DNA from: Chloroflexota bacterium
Lineage (GTDB): Bacteria; Chloroflexota; Dehalococcoidia; UBA2979
Length of the DNA: 10,142 nucleotides
Assembly: GCA_002725365.1 (NCBI GenBank)
Contig: PBOW01000041.1
Coordinates: 1-10,142 of the forward strand
Reading direction: 5' to 3'
Part shown: positions 4,717 through 10,142 of the stretch, piece by piece
How positions within the stretch are numbered: the first letter of the stretch is position 1
Layout of the letters: every line of letters starts with the position of its first letter
The notes under the pieces: generated by a model
What the model saw: only the letters and a program-made list of their open reading frames with translations
Database searches by the model: none
What the model was told of the DNA's origin: nothing
Translations under genes and position numbers: made by a program

Positions 4717-7263
4717 GTGTCAACGGATTTGAACTGGTTATGGTCAGTCCTTCAGAAAGAGGGAGAAGCTGGTGCCACCAATGATCTCGCTGGTGGCATA
4801 GATGCCGTAATGCGTGCGGCTATACGTGGCGAACCTCGAGAATCGATAATTCGAAAGATCTATCGAAACCTTCCATCATCAGGATATTCAGGGTGGGGCA
4901 TCGACGACCGTAAACTTTGGTTGAAACGTGCATTGGCGACTATCGAATCCGAACTAAAGTCCAAAACAATTGTTGCCCCGAAATCTAGTGGTTCGATCTC
5001 TGCCAAGAAGGGGACTGCCGAGACTCGCCGTTCCAAATCAGATTCAGGCCGAACATCTGCCAAAAAAAATATACCTCCAGGCGATCTCGGACTCGATATG
5101 TCGTTAAGTGAAGCCGGATCAGGACTAACGAAAACTGATCTCAAAAAACTTGCGGACTCAAAAGAAATTCATACTATACGAGATGCCCTCTACTATTTCC
5201 CCAGGGCACATAACGACTATTCCACGGTGGTCACAAAAGCTACTGAATTGATTCCTGACTCAACTCAAACGTTCAGAGGAACAGTAAGACGTACTTATGT
5301 GCGGAAAACAAAAAGAGGTCTTTTTTTTGCGGAAGCAGTACTGAATGATGTTGAAGGAAGACCTGTAAAGGCAATCTGGTTCAATATGTTCCGCAATCAA
5401 TCACAAATTGCGCAAAGGATGCCCACTGGATCCGATGTCGCTCTAGCTGGGAAAGTTAAGCTCAAAGGACGTTCTCTAGAATTTCAGGCACCAGAAATCG
5501 AAAAACTGGATCCAGATGAAGCTCAGGGTCGCATAGCGGGCAGATATGCTCCAGTATACGGACTCACCGAAGGTGTCTCGCAACAAAAGGTCAGAGGCGC
5601 ACTGTCACGTATTCTCGAAAAATTTTTAAGCAGGATAGATGATCCTCTTCCCGAAAAAATTCGGAAAGGACGAGATTTGATGCCGCTTCAGGAGGCTATT
5701 TTGAATTGGCATCTTCCTCCTTCAGAAGAGATGCTCATGCTTGCTCAACGTCGAATAAGTTTCGATCAGCTCCTTGTCAACCAACTGCAGGCAATCGACC
5801 GTAGGAACCAGTGGGTACAAGGGAACGGGCACCCCTTTGTGGATCATTCACCAGCAGAGGCCTTTATGAATGAATTACCGTTTACATTAACCACGGCTCA
5901 GAGCCGGGCCTTATCAGAGATACAGGAAGATATTTCGGCCTCAGCCCCGATGGCAAGACTGCTGGAGGGCGATGTTGGTTCTGGGAAAACGGTGGTGGCG
6001 TTGTCAGCAATGCTTTCGGCTGTGGCGAATGGATTTCAGGCGGTATTGATGGCACCGACTGAGGTGTTAGCTGAGCAACACTATAGAACTCTTCTCAAAC
6101 TGATGAGTCGGTCCGATGATGAATCTGAAGCTTTGGCAGGCATGATACAAACGCCAGGGTTCGATCGGAATGTACGTATGGTCTTACTGACCGGTTCAAC
6201 AAAAGGGAAAGAACGAAATTCAGCACTTGATGCTCTTCGCCATGGAGCGGCTGATCTGGCCGTAGGAACTCATGCATTGATCCAGGAAGGGGTTGAGTAC
6301 TCGAAGCTAGGCCTAGCAGTTATAGATGAGCAACACCGATTTGGTGTCCTGCAAAGAGCTGCATTGAGGAAAAAAGGTGAAATCGTCAATGACTCAATGG
6401 ATCCTGCTACCCCACATTTATTGGTTATGTCGGCGACTCCTATTCCTCGTACGTTAAGACTTGCCTCCCGTGGCGATTTAGCATTTAGCCGTTTAGATGA
6501 ATTGCCTGCCGGGAGAAGTCCGGTCACAACTAAGTTCGTTCGTGGAATGGAGCGTGTCGAAGCCTATGGCAGGATCCGAGAGGAAGTTGAAAACGGTCAT
6601 CAAGTGTTCATAATATGCTCGTTGGTTGAGGGATCTGACGTAGTGGAAGCCCGCTCTGCTACAGAGGAGTTTGCAAGATTGCAGAGCGAAGAATTCGGCA
6701 AGTACGCGGACAAAATGACATTAGTGCATGGCCGAATGCCCGCAGCAGAAAAAGAGTCTGCGATGCGCCGATTTTCTAATGGTGAATTTATGATTATGGT
6801 TGCGACGTCGGTTGTTGAGGTCGGGATAGACGTCCCGAATGCAACTGTGATGCTGATCGAAGATGCTGACAGGTTTGGATTGTCACAACTTCATCAATTC
6901 CGTGGGCGCGTGGGTAGGGGCACAGCTGCAGCGTACTGCTATCTGGCTGCTGATCAACCCACTCCAGAAGCCGAACAGAGATTGCTAACGCTCGAGGCTA
7001 ATACTGACGGATTCAAGATTGCTGAAGCGGATCTTGAATATAGAGGGCCAGGTGAATTATTTGGAACTGAGCAGAGCGGTGAAGGGGCTACAAACCTTTT
7101 TGCCGCGGCACTGCTGGATATCGACCTCATATCTGCCGCAAAAGAAGATGCAGAGACTATGCTTGCAGAGGATCCGGGGTTGAAGGATCCGAAACACAGA
7201 TTACTACGATATAAGGTGCCTAATATCCAAAGTGGTAACTTGGTGCTGGGTGAAGTCCATTAA
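4717..7263 (+). CDS. recG: ATP-dependent DNA helicase RecG with N-terminal extension
   Basis: RecG remodels stalled replication forks and Holliday junctions. The 848-residue protein is about 150 longer than the E. coli enzyme (693). Residues 1-75 look helical. About 75-120 is a Lys/Ser/Thr-rich, probably disordered linker. The wedge (OB-fold) domain follows at about 184-265 (FRGTVRRTYVRKTKRG...KLKGRSLEF). The superfamily 2 helicase motifs are intact: Walker A GDVGSGKT (418-425), APTEVLAEQHY just after, DEQH (537-540), MSATPIPRT (from 571), ATSVVEVGIDVPNA, and QFRGRVGRG (from 727). The C-terminus has the normal GPGELFGTEQSG region. The gene starts with GTG at 4717, preceded by AGGATGG, 12 bases after fakB, so it is probably co-transcribed with fakAB. 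Linkage of recG to fakA is also known in Firmicutes. Two A8/T8 runs (5062-5069, 5321-5328) stay in frame. Confidence 0.96.
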   Translation: MSTDLNWLWSVLQKEGEAGATNDLAGGIDAVMRAAIRGEPRESIIRKIYRNLPSSGYSGWGIDDRKLWLKRALATIESELKSKTIVAPKSSGSISAKKGTAETRRSKSDSGRTSAKKNIPPGDLGLDMSLSEAGSGLTKTDLKKLADSKEIHTIRDALYYFPRAHNDYSTVVTKATELIPDSTQTFRGTVRRTYVRKTKRGLFFAEAVLNDVEGRPVKAIWFNMFRNQSQIAQRMPTGSDVALAGKVKLKGRSLEFQAPEIEKLDPDEAQGRIAGRYAPVYGLTEGVSQQKVRGALSRILEKFLSRIDDPLPEKIRKGRDLMPLQEAILNWHLPPSEEMLMLAQRRISFDQLLVNQLQAIDRRNQWVQGNGHPFVDHSPAEAFMNELPFTLTTAQSRALSEIQEDISASAPMARLLEGDVGSGKTVVALSAMLSAVANGFQAVLMAPTEVLAEQHYRTLLKLMSRSDDESEALAGMIQTPGFDRNVRMVLLTGSTKGKERNSALDALRHGAADLAVGTHALIQEGVEYSKLGLAVIDEQHRFGVLQRAALRKKGEIVNDSMDPATPHLLVMSATPIPRTLRLASRGDLAFSRLDELPAGRSPVTTKFVRGMERVEAYGRIREEVENGHQVFIICSLVEGSDVVEARSATEEFARLQSEEFGKYADKMTLVHGRMPAAEKESAMRRFSNGEFMIMVATSVVEVGIDVPNATVMLIEDADRFGLSQLHQFRGRVGRGTAAAYCYLAADQPTPEAEQRLLTLEANTDGFKIAEADLEYRGPGELFGTEQSGEGATNLFAAALLDIDLISAAKEDAETMLAEDPGLKDPKHRLLRYKVPNIQSGNLVLGEVH

Positions 7264-7268
7264 ATTGA

Positions 7269-8453
7269 CTATTCGAACTCCTGCAACACCGTTTCGATAA
7301 TACCGAATGCATCATCCAGTTCTTCTTCGGTAACAGTAAGGGGCGGCATAAGTCGTATCGCATTTGGCCGAACGGGATTTGACAGGAGGCCCTGGCTAAT
7401 CCCCTTTCCAACTACGTCAGCCGCTATATCATCCCTGAGAATTATTGCCCGGAGGAGACCTTTACCGCGTTGACCGATTACCAGGTCTGACCGATCTTCG
7501 AGTTCGGCAATTTTCTTATCCATGTATTCCGAACGGGCATTTGCTGTTTCGAGCACGCCTTGATTTAGGATTTGATCTACTACGAAAGCCGAGGCAGCGC
7601 AAGCTAATACGTTCCCTCCGAATGTAGAACCATGATCCCCTGGTTGAAAAACTGCGGCCTTTTCGTTCGCGAGCACTGCACCGATTGGGACGCCGCCGCC
7701 AAGTCCCTTGGCAAGGGTCATAATATCTGGCTTAATCCCATAGTGTTCGAAGGCAAACATTTTTCCTGTACGTCCACATCCAGTCTGAACCTCATCAAGT
7801 ATCAGTAATATATTTTCTCTGTCGCAGAGCTCCCGTACTTTCTGAAGATAACTATCATCAGGGACGTTAACGCCGCCTTCGCCCTGAATTGGTTCTAACA
7901 GTATTGCGGCTGTTTGAGCATCAACCTTTTCCTCTAAAGCCTCGAAATCGTTGTAGGCAACGAAATCAAACCCGGGAGTAGGGGGACCGAATGGCTCCCT
8001 ATAAGCCGGCGTACCAGTCGCGGCCACTGTTGTCATTGTTCTGCCATGAAAGCTATTTTCAGTCGAGAGTATCGTGTAGGCACCGTCTCTATTTTGTATA
8101 CCCCACTTGCGGGCAAGTTTTATAGCTCCCTCGTTCGCCTCTGCACCGGAGTTGACGAAGAAAATTTTGTCGAGGCCGCTGGCATTCACGAGCATCTCAG
8201 CAAGATTGATCTGAGGCTCCGTATAGTAGAGGTTCGAGACGTGAATAAGTGATCTAGCCTGTTCCGCGATCACCTCCGCTAAACCAGGGTGGCCGTGACC
8301 AAGAGCATCCACTGCAATTCCCGCTACACAATCAACGTAAGTCTTACCCTCACTATCCTCCACGCGGGCACCCTGACCTTTAACAAGAGTCATCGGTGGG
8401 CGCCGGAACATATTCATATGCACTTTGGCTTCGCGCTCTGGTATGGATGTCAT
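7269..8453 (-). CDS. argD: Acetylornithine/ornithine aminotransferase, class III PLP enzyme
   Basis: The 394-residue protein has the length and motifs of ArgD, which interconverts N-acetylglutamate semialdehyde and N-acetylornithine in arginine biosynthesis using pyridoxal phosphate and glutamate. The family start YVDCVAGIAVDALGHGHP (39-56) is clear. NSGAEANEGAIKLARKW (101-117) binds the cofactor phosphate, and SFHGRTM (134-140) follows. Glu192 lies in EPIQGEGG, and LILDEVQTGCGRTG (217-230) holds the cofactor Asp220. The Schiff-base lysine is Lys249 in TLAKGLGGG, and HGSTFGGN (274-281) follows. Ornithine or other omega-aminotransferases are close relatives, so the exact substrate is less certain than the fold. 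ATG 8453 has AAAGG about nine bases upstream. No other arginine gene is in the window. It lies 42 bases after the UPF0182 gene on the same strand and its stop is five bases from that of recG (convergent). Confidence 0.9.
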   Translation of the reverse strand: MTSIPEREAKVHMNMFRRPPMTLVKGQGARVEDSEGKTYVDCVAGIAVDALGHGHPGLAEVIAEQARSLIHVSNLYYTEPQINLAEMLVNASGLDKIFFVNSGAEANEGAIKLARKWGIQNRDGAYTILSTENSFHGRTMTTVAATGTPAYREPFGPPTPGFDFVAYNDFEALEEKVDAQTAAILLEPIQGEGGVNVPDDSYLQKVRELCDRENILLILDEVQTGCGRTGKMFAFEHYGIKPDIMTLAKGLGGGVPIGAVLANEKAAVFQPGDHGSTFGGNVLACAASAFVVDQILNQGVLETANARSEYMDKKIAELEDRSDLVIGQRGKGLLRAIILRDDIAADVVGKGISQGLLSNPVRPNAIRLMPPLTVTEEELDDAFGIIETVLQEFE

Positions 8454-8495
8454 CAGTATGGACCTTTCTGGGAATCGGCCCGTCGGCCTGAAGTG

Positions 8496-10142
8496 CTATT
8501 CTCCCACTTGCTCAAGTGCCTCTTGCAGGGCGTCTATCAGTTCTCGTAGTTTAGCTATTTCTTTCTCAAGCTGCTCAGTGGAACTTTTCGCATCATTCAG
8601 GAGGTCCCTGAGATTCAGACCAGGGGTAATAACTGGCTTATCTTGCTGATCTGTGCCACCTGTATCGCCATCCTGGTTCTGTAGGATCTTGCCATCCAAA
8701 GAGGACGGCCGCTGACCGAGGAGAACTTCAATGGCAAGTGGGAGAGTCTTTTCCATGACGATCTGGTTCCCATTCGCTGCCACGACACGCTGCAGCTGTG
8801 GCAGTCTTGATGCCTCAGCTTGTAGATAAATAGGTTCAACGAAAAGGAAAGAAGAACCCACTGGAATCATCAACAAATTGCCACGGATCACTTCAGAACC
8901 GGCCTGATCCCAGAGTGTAAGCTGCTGTGCAATGACTGGATCTTGATCGATGAGACTCTCGATTTGTCCTGGTCCCAACACATTTGAATCGGTAGGGAAG
9001 CGGTATGACACTAATTCTCCGTAATGCTCGCCATCTGACCGTCCTGCCAACCAGGCAATTGTGTTTCTTCGGTTAAGTGGAGTGAAGGGTGTCATAAGTA
9101 CGAACTCGACCTGTTCCTCCACCACTGCATTATTTTCTTTGTCCGGTAGTGTCATTAACACAAAGTATGGCTCAACTGGCTGTTCGGTCCGGTGGAATCG
9201 TTCAGTTGGAATATTCCAGAGATCTTCAGAGAGGAAAAATACGGTCGGATCGGTGATGTGGTATCTGAGATATAAATCTCTTTGCAGTTTGAATAAGTCA
9301 GGCGGATACCTCAGGTGTTCTCGAATTGAAGCCGGCATTTCATCCTGAGAAGTGAATAAATCTGGAAAGATTTTCGCCCAAGAATTTATTATTGGATCGA
9401 CCTCATCAATGAGATAGAAGGTAATGTCCCCGGTCTGTGCATCGACGGTGGTTACGACAGAATTACGGATATAGTTTATCGCTCCGTTGCCCCTCGGTTG
9501 AGAGTAGGGGATTGCATTTGTCGAGGTGTAGCCTGGAACAATCCAGACAAGTTCCTCATCGATTGTTACAAGGTAAGGGTCACTGTCCATCATGACAAAA
9601 GGCGCCACAGCATCAATTCGTTCTTTGATGTTTCTCTTCATCAGTAGTCTGGACTCTGAGGTTATCTGACCTGAAATCAAGAGATTCCAATCGGACAACT
9701 CCCAAGCTAACGCTAGTCTTTTGGCAAGAGAATTCAGCTGTATTCCTCGATCTTCTTGATAACGAGTGGTGACGTTTCCTTCACCTTCAGGGTAATCAAA
9801 TTCGGGTTCATTCGAGTTACCAACTACCGGATGATTGGTGAGTTCCCCAAAATATATTCGAGCACCAGTTTCACTAAGTGGTAAGACGTCAGAGACGGGG
9901 GGGATGTCACTGGTCCACAATACAGGCAGTCCCTCGTCTACGACAAATTCATTGACTGGGGAAATCACGGCACCATAGCCATGTGTATACTGAAGCCTTT
10001 CGCGTGTCCAGTTGCTGTCGGGAGCTCGTTGAATGTCCAGTTCTCGGGCACTAATCATGACCTGCCGCACTTCATCTTCAATTTCGTACCGATCGACATC
10101 CACATCCTTAAACAAATACAGCTGCCGGATACCCTGAATTTG
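8496..10142 (-). CDS. UPF0182 family membrane protein, C-terminal 548 residues (5' truncated)
   Basis: The frame stays open past the right edge (codons IQGIRQLYLFKDVDVDRYEI at the margin), so the gene starts outside. The part seen is the extracytoplasmic half of a UPF0182 (COG1615) protein, whose full length is usually about 900-1000 residues with several N-terminal membrane helices. Family marks are RQLYLFKDVDVDRY, then MISARELD, then QYTHGYGAVISPVNE and GLPVLWTSDIPP. Further on are VWIVPGYTSTNAIPYSQP and the LTLWDQAGSEVIRGNLLMIPVGSSFLFVEPIYLQAE segment. The C-terminus is acidic and ends in a probable coiled coil of about 35 residues (NDAKSSTEQLEKEIAKLREL...). The biochemical role of the family is unknown to me. 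A TTG at 10115 is an internal codon, not a start. argD follows after 42 bases. Confidence 0.93.
   Translation of the reverse strand, partial: QIQGIRQLYLFKDVDVDRYEIEDEVRQVMISARELDIQRAPDSNWTRERLQYTHGYGAVISPVNEFVVDEGLPVLWTSDIPPVSDVLPLSETGARIYFGELTNHPVVGNSNEPEFDYPEGEGNVTTRYQEDRGIQLNSLAKRLALAWELSDWNLLISGQITSESRLLMKRNIKERIDAVAPFVMMDSDPYLVTIDEELVWIVPGYTSTNAIPYSQPRGNGAINYIRNSVVTTVDAQTGDITFYLIDEVDPIINSWAKIFPDLFTSQDEMPASIREHLRYPPDLFKLQRDLYLRYHITDPTVFFLSEDLWNIPTERFHRTEQPVEPYFVLMTLPDKENNAVVEEQVEFVLMTPFTPLNRRNTIAWLAGRSDGEHYGELVSYRFPTDSNVLGPGQIESLIDQDPVIAQQLTLWDQAGSEVIRGNLLMIPVGSSFLFVEPIYLQAEASRLPQLQRVVAANGNQIVMEKTLPLAIEVLLGQRPSSLDGKILQNQDGDTGGTDQQDKPVITPGLNLRDLLNDAKSSTEQLEKEIAKLRELIDALQEALEQVGE

Noticed and set aside
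5321..5328. T8 run in recG (with an A8 run at 5062-5069 and another T8 at 2087-2094 in rpmB), considered as frameshift or slippage sites
   Set aside because: The protein families continue unbroken in the same frame on both sides, so there is no sign of recoding or sequencing error.
7170..7194. Direct repeat of GGATCCG near the end of recG
   Set aside because: Seven bases within coding sequence; chance level and no flanking structure.
8468..8490. GGCC-rich short inverted repeat between the UPF0182 gene and argD, considered as a terminator
   Set aside because: The stem is only four base pairs and no T-tract follows on either strand.
10113..10115. TTG as the start of the UPF0182 gene
   Set aside because: The codons upstream to the window edge (IQGIRQLYL) are conserved family sequence, so the gene continues beyond the window.

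Overview
The window is a compact, moderate-GC bacterial segment with seven complete protein genes and one truncated gene at each end. There is no sign of an insertion sequence, phage, CRISPR array or RNA gene. The gene set (rpmB with a four-cysteine L28, fakA-fakB-recG, argD, a large UPF0182 protein, an orphan succinyl-CoA synthetase alpha-like gene and a probable arylsulfotransferase end) suggests a free-living bacterium from a deep-branching Gram-positive-like or Chloroflexota-like lineage. An uncultured marine Chloroflexota is a reasonable guess, but this is inference from gene content only.

Left part, + strand (2-1863): the C-terminal end of a gene that may be an arylsulfotransferase-like beta-propeller protein; an NTF2/SnoaL-fold small protein; a succinyl-CoA synthetase alpha (SucD)-like protein with the catalytic histidine; and a 76-residue ferredoxin-like protein that keeps exactly one of the two [4Fe-4S] sites of the dicluster fold. 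Two perfect hairpins lie in the 62 bases between the NTF2-like gene and sucD. No SucC-like beta subunit is present.

Middle part (1872-7263): rpmB (ribosomal protein L28) on the - strand is divergent, across a 90-base AT-rich intergenic region, from a + strand cluster fakA-fakB-recG. FakA (kinase) and FakB (DegV family, fatty-acid carrier) together make acyl-phosphate from free fatty acids. RecG is a branched-DNA helicase that follows fakB by 12 bases. The order rpmB / fakA / recG resembles the Bacillus neighbourhood rpmB-yloU-yloV-(sda genes)-recG, here without the Asp23-like yloU gene.

Right part, - strand (7269-10142): a UPF0182 membrane-protein gene, whose N-terminal membrane half lies outside the window, followed after 42 bases by an argD-type acetylornithine/ornithine aminotransferase. 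argD converges on recG with only five bases between the stop codons.

Most of this is ordinary housekeeping DNA. The parts most worth a second look are the SucD-like/ferredoxin pair with its paired-hairpin leader, the changed FakB-side motif in FakA, and the UPF0182-argD pairing. I found no evidence of an undescribed multi-gene system.
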